This document shows, piece by piece, positions 14,748 to 26,880 of a stretch of 64,000 bases of DNA (positions are counted from its first letter, which is position 1; each line of letters begins with the position of its first letter). Location: the NCBI GenBank assembly GCA_022495005.1, contig JAGYXB010000977.1:425895-489894 (forward strand). Reading direction: 5' to 3'. Position numbers and translations under genes: made by a program. The notes beneath the pieces are model-generated. The model did no database searches. It worked only from the letters and a program-made list of their open reading frames with translations, and was not told the origin of the DNA. Origin of the DNA: Rhyacophila brunnea. Its lineage: Eukaryota > Arthropoda > Insecta > Trichoptera > Rhyacophilidae.

Positions 14748-14777
14748 TTATGTTTTTTCTTTTTATTTCAGGTAAGA
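14748..14777 (+). promoter_or_regulatory. Candidate recursive-splicing (ratchet) site in the giant intron
   Basis: A long pyrimidine tract (T-rich with one A, from about 14751) ends TTTCAG at 14771 and is followed directly by GTAAGAAT. An acceptor fused to a donor with no exon between them is the established signature of zero-length ratchet points in long insect introns. It lies about 5.8 kb into the presumed intron after the exon at 8811 and just upstream of the palindromic element at 14804. Read from sequence only. Confidence 0.45.
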
Positions 14778-14803
14778 ATTTGATTTCCTTTACCCACTGC
14801 ATC

Positions 14804-16200
14804 TTAAGGGGGGACATGCTCGTCGAAGGTCAAAATTGAGTTTTTATTGTATTTTCAAACCATGATCCTGGACACTCCTTAAACGTTGTAGATGATCTAT
14901 TTATAGAATTTTGAAGCCTTATTATCCTTTATAGTTATTTTAAACATTTGATGACTGCATAAAGTATTTTTGTTACATAAAATAGTATTCTTTTAAACCT
15001 CTCGCTCTAATGTTTTAGAATATAGTCATATTTCGGTACATAACTGTGCAGTGGTGTTAAGATTTTTTACATTTATTAATTTTTAAACGCATTTATTAAA
15101 CCATTAGCATAATTTATTACGAGATAATTTTTGTAAAATATTCACGATAAAAAATTATATTGCTAATCTCTGTGATCCCAAATTTGACAAGAATTAGGCA
15201 TTTTATTATTCAAAAATCGGCAAGATTAACACATTTGAAGATGATTCTAAAGATACTTATTATAAGCTATGTCTTTGACCATTCAAGTGTGATAAACATC
15301 TTATGAATAATGATTGCTTTATAATAATTATTGACCTAAGAATAAGGTAGTGTTTTTTGAAATACGCCATTTCTTTTGTCATTCCCCAGTGGTTAAGCTA
15401 CAACATACGGCCGTAGCCATAAATTGACAAACTATAATTGAAGTAGGGAGTAAAATGATATTGACGCGCGTGTTTGAACATGTACCGTTTAAAAAAAAAA
15501 TAAAAAAAATTCAGTTAGGTACATGTTCAAACACGCGCGTTAACATAATTTTACTTCCTACTTTAATTATAGTTTGTCAATTTATGGCTACGGCCGTATG
15601 TTGTAGCTTAACCACTGGGAATGACAAAAGAAATGGCGTATTTCAAAAAAACACTACCTTATTCTTAGGTCAATAATTATTATAAAGCAATCATTATTCA
15701 TAAGATGTTTATCACACTTGAATGGTCAAAAACATAGCTTATAATAAGTATCTTTAGAATCATCTTCAAATGTGTTAATCTTGCCGATTTTTTGAATAAT
15801 AAAATGCCTAATTCTTGTCAAATTTGGGATCACAGAGATTATCAATATAATTTTGTATCGTGAATATTTTACAAAAATTATCTCGTAATAAATTATACTA
15901 ATGGTTTTATAAATGCGTTTAAAATTAATAAATGTAAAAAATCTTAACACCACTGCACAGTTATGTACCGAAATATGACTATATTCTAAAACATTAGAGC
16001 GAGAGGTTTAAAAGAATACTATTTTATGTAACAAAAATACTTTATGCAGTCATCAAATGTTTAAAATAACTATAAAGGATAATAAGGCTTCAAAATTATA
16101 TAAATAGATTATCTACAACGTTTAAGGAGTGTCCAGGATCATGGTTTGAAAATACAATAAAAACTCAATTTTGACCTTCGACGAGCATGTCCCCCCTTAA
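14804..16200. mobile_element. 1.4-kb near-perfect palindromic (foldback) element
   Basis: Two arms of 683 bases (14804-15486 and 15518-16200) are reverse complements with only scattered differences, around a 31-base A-rich loop. The ends are TTAAGGGGGGACATGCTC and its complement. TTAA at both ends is either a 4-bp target duplication, as for piggyBac-class insertion, or part of the inverted repeat. No transposase frame is present; a 75-codon frame in the right arm is not protein-like. A related, internally deleted copy lies at 31901-32668. Non-autonomous; the parent family is uncertain, since piggyBac ends usually start with CCC rather than GGG. Confidence 0.88.
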
Positions 16201-17062
16201 CGGTAAATATGTTATTTTTGGATTTATAATATTATCATATTGTTTTATAACATGTATACTATGATTGAATTTCCGTCTACACATTAGAAAATCGGTGTAA
16301 CTAATACTTGCATGCGGAGAAATCATAAAATAATAATTATATATGTTTCAATGACACTATTATAGTCTACCGGAGAGTTCTTATATTATTAAATTCCATG
16401 CTTTTGATAGTTCAATTTTCCAACAATATTAATGGACGTATTTTATAGCTTCATAACTACATCGGTGTAGAAATAAGTGTTTCCTCATTATAAATTAGAT
16501 GCAATTTTGTAAAAAGCTTTTATGTCCGATATTTTGCTTTGCGTTTGATCTATAAACTTTGTCAACCACCTAAAATCAATTTCCGCTTATTAAGGCAAAT
16601 TAAGTCGGTCTATGATGAAGGATTTTTTAAAATAACATTTGCATTAAAGTTCTATTTATAATGCTTCCTGGTAAAATAATTTATGATGCAATTTTGCATA
16701 TTTATCAACACCCACTTATCAAATGTTTGGTGGTAATATTCAATTTACTCGTGGCTTTTCCCAAATATTTAAATTTAACATTAACACAGATTTTTTGTGA
16801 TCTTTTAATGGACTTATTCGATAAATACCCAACTATATTCTTTGTCAGTGTTCATTTACTATCGGTAAACATGCCTAGTGTGCTTGAAGATGCCAAAAGG
16901 TGAAACCCGGATCGCTAAAATGACCTAAATTGAATAGTGCAGTACATGAATTTAAATTCAAATTCCACTAAGTACCATCAGTCAATAGTATTAATTATAT
17001 TTGAATTAAAACAGCGATTGATATTATACAATAATTAACCAAGTTACATATGGTTTAAAAAT

Positions 17063-17805
17063 GAGTAGGTCAGGGATGGCGAACCTATGGCACGCGTGCC
17101 ACTAGTGGCATGCGAGACGATTTTGCATGGCACGCGAATGAAAAGAAATTATTATTTTATATAAGTATTTAAATTAAAAAAATATTTTTTTTTATGAAAA
17201 AAAGTCTTAGAAATAAAAATATGAAAAAAAAAATAGTAACATAACCATATTTATGTATTTTCTTCGGTTTTTCATATTATGTTTACCAATCGATGCCTAA
17301 ACGGAAACAAATCTCATTGTATAAAAAATAGCAGGCAAATCCTATTCAAGAATAATCATTACGTTTAATGTAAATATACAATTGCACAGCTCGATCCTTA
17401 GGATCGGGAAATTAAAAATAAAAATATTCAATCAACAAACCTTATGAAATTAATAATTATCGGCAATCATTCAAATATAAAAACTGCTTGTTATTTTGCA
17501 CACATAATCTCTAAAAATGAAAAACCGTTCAGTGATGGAGAATATAATATAAAATGCTTCCACGATTTTTTGAGAATTTTAAAACAAGAAACAAAATAGC
17601 CAAAGAACAAAAGATATTCCTTCGGCTAGAAATACGATAAAAGATAGAATATCAAGAACTTAATTCCAATTTTTAAGCTATTTTAATGGAATTATTAAAA
17701 AGTATTTTTTTAGGAAACTTTAAAAAAACTTTTTTTTTACCTTGAAAATCTGCTTGGCACGTCAGACAGTCGTACGTAAAAAGGTTCGCCAACCGTGGAG
17801 TAGGT
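17063..17805 (+). mobile_element. hAT MITE with perfect 8-bp target-site duplication
   Basis: The element body is 17071-17797. It starts CAGGGATGGCGAACCT and ends in the complement of CACGGTTGGCGAACCT. It is flanked on both sides by GAGTAGGT (17063-17070 and 17798-17805). Eight-base duplications and CAG...CTG-type ends are diagnostic of the hAT superfamily. The interior is AT-rich with GGCACGCG-type subterminal words and has no transposase frame, so it is non-autonomous. A partial relative lies at 55338-55411. Confidence 0.9.
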
Positions 17806-19513
17806 ACCTAGGTACATATTAATACGTGATTTGGGATTTGCATAATATATGGATATGGTATCCCTACACAACTTTGCGATTTACATTTTGCGACTACATT
17901 TTGAATGCTTTCACCTGATTCGCCCTCTTTCAAATATTAAAATCATTAAAGAAAAACATTATTTAGAATAGTAAATATGGGTTATTTGCTCATTTGGAGA
18001 TAATAGAAAGCATTTAATATATAGAATTTACAATCGTAAATTCAATCCTACATAACTCAATTTACCGAAAGTAGCCAGGATTAATAAAGTAATTTTAATG
18101 CATATTATTCAGAAATGAAATATATATAAAAGTAGTTATATGTCTGTACTAACAAAAAAATTAATTATTTAATAGTATTAATTATATGCGTAAAATATTT
18201 TAATTATAATTTATAAAAGCATATTCAATTTTGAAGTTGATTAACTTTAGGTCGTCGTCGGTTTTATTTTTATTCTTCAATTTTCATCGCCTCTAAATCG
18301 CCTTTAAATCAAAAAAATATTTTTAATTCTCTTTATATACGTACACATCCATCAATTACAATATGTTTTAAGATAATTTTTCAATAGCTCAGTTATATTT
18401 AATTAAGGACATTATTTCGTATTTATGTTACTGAACATCCTTTATACTTTTATAGCAATGCATTTCCTATTGAATAAATATGTTATTGAAATAAAAAAAA
18501 TAACAGCGTTATTGTTTTTGAGATATTTTCTGTAATAAAAGAATACATATTATTTTCATCACGATAAATTTGTCACAGTACAAATTTACAAAATAGTTTT
18601 TCCACACATTCTACGATTTTTACAAATATTTTAAGGAAAAAAATACATTGTGGGAATCCGTTATTACTATATGAAAGAATTACGCTTAACATATATATTT
18701 TATTTGAACAACAATTCGTTTACCTACCACTTACATTGTAGAATTGCAAGGAATTGATATTGTTTACGGTTTTATCGAATTTTCGAAATATATCCAATCC
18801 TCGACAGGATTGTCTTAACTAGCACTCTTCAAACACCAATATCTTATTATTATTTTATGAATCAGGTTAATCGAGATAATTCTGAATTCTAACCCAAGCT
18901 AGGTCAACATTTTTAAGTGTTATACAAAATAGAATAAGTATTGTTTATCTTATTTCTCTATTATTTCAAATACTACTGAAATATGGATAACCTTTCAGGT
19001 AATTAAGATGGATTTAATTCAACACTAATAATCAAATCCCATTTTTTTTAAAGAGATTCTTCTGAAAAATAAATGATCTTTAATATATTAGCAAAGATTG
19101 TATGTTGCTATGGAATTCGAAAATAAATTAACGCAAGTTTTCAAACATTAATATTATGCAGTGACCAAACATTAAACTAAGATAATATATACATATTTTA
19201 AACTATATTTCAAATGTGTTATCAGAGTTGTCTTAATTTTAATACTATAATACGTTGTTGGGAATTTATAAAAAAAATTATTATTGAATAAAAATACCCA
19301 CAAATAATATCGTTATAATATATTATTGTAATATAATGTTAAGTATATCGCTGACCTGTAAAAACTCCGATGTGACAAAATTAAAATGTTACAGTACATA
19401 CAGACAATGATATCTAAGCACAGACGTATAAGTTTGTGAATAATTTGGTTTATTTAATTAAGCGGCAATAAAGAGTTCGTCATTATTGTGTGTTTATATT
19501 ATAATACGTGAAT

Positions 19514-20655
19514 CTTCTTCTTCTTTCACCCTGTCACGTCCCAACATTGGGGCATAGGGCAAGCACAAGTTGGCGCCACTTCCCTCGGTCCATCGCCAAC
19601 TCCTGTGCCTCCCGCCATGTCAGACCTGCAGCACGTAGGTCGCTTTTGTAGCATCGCTGCAGGGTGAGGGAGGGCCGGCCACGGCGACGGAACCCTTGAG
19701 GCTGTGCCACAAGGGTACGAAGTGCCGCACTCTTTGGCGGCATCCGGAATACATGTCCCAGCCACGTGAATCGTCTCTTCGTGATAACTTCAATCACCGA
19801 AGGCTGTTGTGTCTGCTCACGAACTCGGATATTTGTAACACGGTCGTACCAATGTACCCCTAAGATTCTGCGGAGACATCGATTCTCAAAGCTCAAAAGC
19901 CGTGACTCTTGAAGCTTAGTACGATGCCATGTCTCACAGCCATACAGGAGCACAGGTAGCACGCACGCGTTAAACAAACGACATTTGGTCCTCACAGAAT
20001 ACAGCCTTGACCTCCATGCGACTCCAAGTTGGTTGAACGCAGAGCCCGCCACACCCATGCGGATTCCAAGCTCACTAGAAATACCACCATCATCGGCAAC
20101 CGTGGCACCCAAGTACTTGAATCTGGACACCAGCTCGACGGGCAGACCAGAAACCCGCAGAGGAGTGTCGGCGTCGATGCAAGCAGCACTGCACATGGAT
20201 TTGGTCTTAGCGGCATTCAGATGAAGACCCACACGCATCGAGTTCGCGGCTAGCCTGTTCACGGTCACCTCCAACCTCTCGATCGTCGAGTCAAACACGA
20301 CTGCGTCGTCTGCATACTCCAAGTCACACAGTCTTTCTTCGCATAGATCGCTTGTGTCATCATGATGTAGGCGTATCCCACTGTCTGGGCAAACCGTCTT
20401 ACGCATTATGAAATCCATCATGATGATAAAAAGAAAGGGCGCAAGTACACATCCTTGCTTGACTCCTGACGTGATTTCAAAGAGGTCAGAGGATGTTCCG
20501 GCTGCTCTCACGCGACACTCTGTATTGGTGTAGAGAGCACTTATCACGGCGACCAGTTTCCGTGGGACACCATAGCCTAGCAGAATTCGCCACAGAGATT
20601 AGAGAGCACTTATCACGGCGACCAGTTTCCGTGGGACACCATATCCTAGCAGAAT
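19514..20655 (-). mobile_element. 5'-truncated RTE/CR1-like LINE with 9-bp target duplication
   Basis: The insertion is bounded by TACGTGAAT at 19505-19513 and 20656-20664. On the minus strand it runs from inside the reverse-transcriptase domain to a short (GAA)n-type 3' tail (CTTCTTCTTC on the plus strand at 19514). Everything upstream of the fingers/palm boundary is missing, as expected from incomplete target-primed reverse transcription. The tail of short tandem repeats rather than poly(A) suits RTE-like elements. A 69-bp in-frame duplication lies at its 5' end. Confidence 0.87.
19534..20586 (-). pseudogene. Reverse transcriptase C-terminal half of a non-LTR retrotransposon
   Basis: At least 337 codons are open, and the frame continues upstream of any start as ILLGYGVPRKLVAV, so this is a truncated ORF, not a gene with its own start. 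Counted from 20547, SGVKQGCVLAP (residues 27-37) and the catalytic YADD (78-81) are intact. They are followed by the thumb-like FKYLGATV and VLLYGCETW, then WLGHVFRMP and the C-terminal DRGKWR. The absence of stops or frameshifts suggests a fairly recent insertion. It lacks the endonuclease and the N-terminal RT motifs and cannot act alone. Enzyme role: RNA-templated DNA synthesis at the nicked target. Confidence 0.88.
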
Positions 20656-20656
20656 T
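20532..20656 (-). repeat. 69-bp-period direct duplication at the LINE 5' end
   Basis: Two 56-base copies (20532-20587 and 20601-20656) differ at one base and are separated by 13 bases. The period is 69, or 23 codons. In the reverse-transcriptase frame the outer copy repeats GYGVPRKLVAVISAL and then meets a TAA at the junction. Confidence 0.85.
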
Positions 20657-20664
20657 ACGTGAAT

Positions 20665-23600
20665 ACGTATACGTAAATTCGAAGTATTTCGACCTTAATA
20701 AAATTGGTCATGTTAAATTTGAGGTTTCCATAATTAATTATATGAATTATAGAAATTTATTATTATTTATTACGGTCGTTACTAGATATAAACCATTATG
20801 TTTTCACCATATTCGTGAAGTTAATGTAATGTTATCCAATTATGCAATTTAGAGCTTCATATTAGTTTCTGGTAAAAATACTAAAATTAACTTGAAAATA
20901 AATAAATCTAATTCTTGAGTATTTTTTTAATGTTGATACTGATATGGATAATCATTTACTAAAACTAAAGAGTAATCTTTTAAACCCCAGTTCAAATATG
21001 TAGGGCTGTCGGCGACGAATTACTTGATACCGTCTTAGTACAGATAATTTGAATATCGTGAGGAGTTTTTGAGCGTCTCTGGGGATGCTTGATACTCTAT
21101 TGCGGCCAACCAATCAGCATGATTGCATTATAAAAATATTTAATGGCGTATTTAAATGGAACATCCGCGATAAAAGCTTTCCATATGAAGGAAATAAATT
21201 ATGTATTCGAATAAAATAGTTTAGTCAATATATTGCTCGAGACTTTCACGGTTAGTTATTGTATTTGGTTAAAGACTATTCGTATATTCCAGACTCTATG
21301 TCCGGCTATTTTAGTATACTCTAACATCCGATCTAGTATATCTGGTCACACATAACATAGGAGATATAAACTTTTTTACTCTGACCAACGTTTGCTGTCA
21401 TTTCACATTTTCCAACACGTTTTAGTACTTTATATTTTGAGAATAGTCTCGACAACAAGTCACAAACGTGGTTAAAATCAGGAAAAATACACGATGGCAG
21501 AGCCTTTTCAATTACATTTAGTTTTTTTATACACATGACTAATATTAAAACTCGAATGTAAATTATGTTAACGGCTTGATATTTTTTAACCGTACACGAT
21601 CAACCACCGATAATACGCACGTATTTACTATAGTTAAATTCGATAATGCCACATGTTTAGTGTTGGATAAATTTGATAATATTGGAATTTTCCTTTATTA
21701 TATCAAACAACACTATGTAGATACATTTTATAATGCCTTCGAAATAAAACAATTGCCAAATATTGAATGTAGTTTATTAAATACGGAACAATTTCAAAAT
21801 TTTAAATCAACAAGTAAAAACTATTATTACTAGTAGATCTCGGTCTACTTGACGGAATTTGAATTAAATTTTTAATTGATACAGGGCTTTAAAATTAAAA
21901 TGGAAAAGTATAAAATTAATCATTGTTTTGTAGTGGATAGGATTTTGAGATAGGTATATATTTTATAATCAATGTCCTGCTAATTAATTTGAAACTATTT
22001 TATTTTTTGGGGTTTTTGGTCTTTTTATATGACTTTTTGTATCATATCAGTTACATGACTATATTGATTATTTTGACAATATTTTTCCTATCCGCCACTT
22101 TGTGGACAAGAATGGAGTGTTAATTGTGAAAAAATGACGTTTCTAAATCCTCTTGTGAGTAATACAATAAAAATATCAATATCCTAGCTTCCAGCAATGT
22201 CTAAAATTCATAATTCATTTATCGTTTCGGTTTAGATAACATTCTTTGTCAATAAGCTCTAAAATTATTGAGTAGAATTATTTACCTTTCGGTACAGTTG
22301 GACAGAAATAAATGAGTCTATTTCAATATATCTCGCGGAAGCCATATCAGTAAGCTATATATAGTTGAAAACTGACACATATAAGTATTATAATAATATG
22401 TAGGTACATAAGTTTTCCGATACCGACAGATGGACAATATAATATCTGTGGAAATGCCGACCAGCATGTGACAGGTGATTTAAAAATATTTTGCACACTA
22501 TAAGTATTTTGATGTTCGATGAATCTATAGTTGGATAAAATATTAATAATATACTTATATAGAAAATTATCAGAATCATATAAGTATATTTTTTAAGAAA
22601 TATTAAAAAAAACCTTGAAACGAGTGGAATTTGTACACGCGTCTTTCACTATTTCGGTGATGGATATAACTACTGATTTATTTAGTATTAATTTAAAACA
22701 TCTAAAAACACACACAATGTATCTTAAATTCGGTTATTATTGATGATATATATACAATCAAATGAATAAAAAAATGTTTTAATTAAACATATTATATAAT
22801 AGACTACACTTTGTCAGTCATGTTTATTTGTTTCCGTTGAACAAAAATAAAAATTGCAGATGGTATTGGTTAGTTTTTAAAATTCAATTACCCTACTGAT
22901 TCCCAATAGGAATCCTAACGTATGCAAAACCACCATTAATTACTGACAAGCTTTTCCACATAAATATAATTTCCGTGAACCTATATTCGATATTCCTCAT
23001 TTTAATGCAATTTTAACATTTCCCGGAAATTACATTATTAGAGAGGAACATGTTTATAGTTTATTTTCAAAGTTTTGTTTTAAATATTAAATTATTGGAT
23101 GAGACCTCTGCTTGTCTGGCGTCAAAGCTGATATAATTCATAAATTAGAAGTTAGTACAAATGTGTGTCATACACTTAATAATTAAATATAATAGGTATT
23201 GTTAGCAGCTGTTACAAATCTGCTATAACAACGGTTCACTTGTCCAGGTACATTGTATACTGATAAGAGTGATAAGTGATAACGAACGACTTCAAAAATA
23301 CTTGCATGTTTTGCGTTAACTCTGTAACCATTGTTATATTTACTCTCGAAGTGGATTCAGTTAGGTATCAACAATAATTATTTCGCAAGAATTTTGATGC
23401 GTTTTCATTAGTAACTCAAATTGTATGCAATTACAATACACCTCATCACTGTAACAGTGTAACGGTTGGGTCAATTCAATTAAATGCTTTTGATCCATTG
23501 TCAAGGCTTCCAATTAAAATGACTAAATTGCCATTAAATTTGATGCTCTTAAAAATATTCAGCCAATATAAATATTTTGTTTTGTATTATAAAGACTCAT

Positions 23601-25079
23601 TGGTTTACACTGTAGTTTATCTTTAGTATGTATGTATGTAGATGTGTAATTAAGTTAATTATCCATTGCTCGGAGATAACAGTGGCTAAATCGGCATGTT
23701 AACCATTCCGGCTTGCATTATACAAAAGTTTTAAGCATACCAGTTATTTAAATCTTTCATTTTGAGCACTGGATTTTACGTTTGAAAATACGTACTAGTA
23801 AAACAAAACAAAAAGTAGTATTGAAAGCAGTATAACGTCATGTGTACAAAATTATTGACATGCGATAATCTATTTAGGCATATTTTTAATGAAGATTTTT
23901 TGCAATACTGACGTCTGTAGCTCAGTACTTATATTATTATTTATATTTATACCATTACCTTCGTCATACAGTCCATACAAAGGTTAATAATTATTTTATT
24001 AATAGAACTTTACCGTATAGTTTATTTTTATTAAATATAAAAATACAAATACATATAAAATAATAACCATTATCATGAATTGCGGAAATTCACAGATGGA
24101 TAGAAGCCTCTCCTCGGTAAACACATTTTTGTTTAATGAAAAAACATTTGATGAGTTGGTCGATCCAGAGGGACTGGGGATCCAGATTTTTCTTACATTA
24201 CTGTCCCATTTTCACATATATTCATTAAAATTGGTACCTTAATTTGATTAAACAGTTAACGCTTTAGGCACAATAGGATAAGTATCACTTTTAAATATTC
24301 GATCTATACGAATTTGGTTCTGAGAGCAATCCCATTGTATTATTATACAATATGTGAGTAGTCTTGTAGAACTGATATATTTTGTTACCATTATAAACAG
24401 CATTAAATTTTCAAAAAATATAATATTTGTTATTATTAAAGGTGAATACTATGCCTACCAGAGGTACCTAATGGAAAAATACTAAACTTGCAATTTGACA
24501 CATTTTTTTGATAATTTACAAGTATTATAATTAATAAATACGTATCAAAAACATAATATAGGAAAATCGTTTTTATTATTTTCCAATTTTTTAAATTGTA
24601 CTAAATTTTATTTCCCCCTTTCGGGGATTAGGTCGAAACCATCTTCTAGCGGTCTCATAACTATCAGTAAACTATCAAAAGATTACGGTTATAATCATAG
24701 AGATATTAAATAAAAAGAGGGGCAAGGAATCGGCTTTTTCATACAACTGAATGATGCAGGCCAACAATAGCTGACAATTTATAAGAAATTGCGACGCGAT
24801 AAAAAAAATTAAGGGCATCACGGAGGATTTACTTTGGTCATTATAACGTACCCATATAATATAATGTTGACATGGAAATTTTGCCACAAATTGATTACTA
24901 GCCCGCCTCACCATACTTTTTCACCATACTAGCCTGCTTCACCATACTTTCATATAACCTGCCGCCCCCAGGCTATAATATATATAATAAATGTAATTAG
25001 GTACGTTGTAGGTAATATATTTGTCTTCAATCAGTACCGTTATTCGCGATACGTTGTGTGATTACTGAATCCGCCTAAC
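20665..25079. other. Presumed intron, AT-rich
   Basis: No gene recognised. An 85-codon frame at 21576-21833 is AT-driven and has no splice context. GAATGATGCAGGCCAACAATAG at 24748-24769 recurs inside the rearranged SINE at 59349. Confidence 0.5.
24904..24955 (+). repeat. Triple CACCATACT direct repeat
   Basis: TCACCATACTTT occurs three times with short spacers, next to a CCGCCCCC word. Confidence 0.6.
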
Positions 25080-26095
25080 ACTGCATCCTCACAATAAACA
25101 GATGAGGGATTTGGGCCATGATGTGTAAAACTCCCACCTCCACACCCGTTATGTATATGCAGCCACGTCATACGCGGCTGGCAATATAAGCCTTACGTGT
25201 GCCAGATCAAAGAATTTTAGCCCCATATTTGTCCCGAGCAGAGCCGCACGGGACTGGTGATGCAACCTTGCACCGAAGTGCGAATTCATGATGTTAATTT
25301 ATATGGCAACTATCAGAGTGATTTAAATTTGAAGAGTCGCAATGGGAGTGTCCGCTCCCCATACGCTTTGGCGAATTTAGTAAAGGCCGCAAAATTGGCC
25401 TCGATTGCCACCATGTCCGCGTGTCCTATTGGGCCCGAATGGGGTCGGACCCGGGCAAACAACTCCGCTCGTTCGGGGCCCATAAGTGGACAGTCCCACA
25501 GGACGTACTCTGCGTCCTGCTGGTCGTGTCCACATGAGCAACCCGACCCATGTCTTTCCAAACCAAACCTCTGCAGTTTGGCCGCAAAATTTCCATGGCC
25601 AGTCATGAATTGACTAGTCCAGTGGGTCGGCACCAGTCTCCTCGTCATGTGTCTCACCGAGACATCTGTAAAGTATAGAAAAGTCTGGCGGCCCTTAGGG
25701 GAGGCCACCCATCTCGCATGCCATGCCGCATATGCGGTCTTGTAGACCAGCTCAGATACAGTCTTTCTGTAGCTCACGCCCTCCACTCTCGATGGCGGTG
25801 TCAGAGGGACACCGGCGAGAGTTGTATTGATCCTCCTCATAAGGAGAGTGATCGATCCTCTAATTTGAACGTGCAAGTCGAGGGGAAAGACCCCTACAAG
25901 GACCGCCAGGGCATCCGAAGATATGGTCCTATAGGCCTAGTAAGGCCAATCAGAGCAGCCCTCTGTCCGCTAAGCAGAGCCCTCTTCACAATTGTCAGTT
26001 AGGCTTTGGTGTGCCACACGCTGGATGCATAGCCAGAGATGCCCATGAATATAGCCTCGTAGAGGGATTGGGGCATCGTACTGCAGACGTAGCAG
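25080..26095 (-). mobile_element. R1-like LINE 3' fragment
   Basis: GC-richer block containing the end of a non-LTR ORF2 (25313 to about 26070 on the minus strand) and about 230 bases of presumed 3' UTR (about 25080-25312). The 5' limit near 26095 and the 3' limit near 25080 are set by the change in composition; no target duplication was recognised. Confidence 0.7.
25313..26070 (-). pseudogene. R1-clade LINE ORF2 C-terminus, one stop and one frameshift
   Basis: From 26070 leftward the frame reads YEAIFMGISGYASSVWH, then an in-frame TAA at about 25998, then further RT-like sequence. A shift of one base at about 25935 passes to AYRTISSDALAVLVGVFPLD and continues open for 187+ codons from 25876 to the stop at 25313. 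The end contains TGHGNFAAKLQRF and a cysteine cluster, CSCGHDQQDAEYVLWDC, typical of the ORF2 tail of R1/Jockey-like elements; the usual His of this cluster appears to be Glu. Dead element. Clade named from motif memory. Confidence 0.75.
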
Positions 26096-26234
26096 TACGG
26101 AAATGTAAACTTATCACAGTATTTTTGCATACCATACAGTATACACAGTAGGTACACACGCAGGTACATAGTACGCGACCTATATTCATATTAAAAGGTA
26201 AATTAACATTTTCTCTCCAAATCGAATCATATTT

Positions 26235-26284
26235 TCGTGTACCTATCTCCAGGAGTTATGCGTACCACAGTTTGAAAAACACTG
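26235..26284 (-). mobile_element. hAT terminal fragment
   Basis: The minus strand starts CAGTGTTTTTCAAACTGTGG and continues with TACGC, a typical hAT end. The remainder of the element is not recognisable. Confidence 0.42.
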
Positions 26285-26694
26285 ATCTACCGGTTCAATT
26301 TTATTCTATACTTATTATTTTTATTTACAAAAATAGTATTTACATAGATAATAAACTAACCAAAGTAAAGTTGTTGAAGGAACCTTATGCCTCGTTAGAT
26401 TTTACGATAATTATGATAATTATAGTAAAATTTAATGAGGTTGCCAGCAACTTGTTGCCAGTGTGGACCCGGCATTAGGTGTAATATACCTGTAACGTAT
26501 AGTTAGTACTAAATTAGGTAGGGTATTCAATTAAACACAAAATTCTGTCCGTGTGCCTCAATTTAAATGCCCTGACGTTAAATTAATCCTTGAAGCAGTA
26601 GATGTCGAGTGTCCATCGTGAGAGCGCAAAAACCTGTTTCCATACAAATATATTTAACCCACAGACGACCGCAGTTTATATATTAATATTTTTT

Positions 26695-26869
26695 AAATTA
26701 TACTTCTTTAGGCGCGTTTGGAAAATCAGATTAGTGTATTTTTGGCGTGTGACATGTAACACATAATTTATTTTTTCACACAAAAATAAACGCACTCGAT
26801 TAGATTCGAACCACCGATTTTTCGGTTATCAGCCGAACGCACTACCATTACGCCACAGTATGATACTCC
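26695..26869 (-). mobile_element. tRNA-Ile-like SINE, family C
   Basis: The minus strand starts with a tRNA-like head: GTGGCGTAATGGTAGTGCG (A box), an anticodon-like arm TTCGG CTGATAA CCGAA with GAT in the loop, and GGTTCGAATC (B box). The acceptor and T stems do not pair well, so it is a SINE head rather than a functional tRNA gene. The tail has CACGCCAAAAATACAC, CCAAACGCGCC and TAAAGAAGTATAA; this tail recurs at 36475-36560. Confidence 0.6.
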
Positions 26870-26880
26870 AATCGTGACGA

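Noticed and set aside
16661..16903. 80-codon open frame starting MLPGKIIYDAILHI
   Set aside because: AT-driven composition, no family motif, no splice or promoter context.
18998..19003. TTTCAG|GTAATT as a ratchet point
   Set aside because: Weak tract and poor donor compared with 14771.
21576..21833. 85-codon open frame
   Set aside because: Rich in Asn, Phe and Tyr from AT bias, with no motif; not preceded by a plausible acceptor or promoter.
26791..26869. tRNA-Ile(GAT) gene on the minus strand
   Set aside because: The anticodon arm pairs, but the acceptor and T stems do not; it is joined to a repeated tail, so it is a SINE head.
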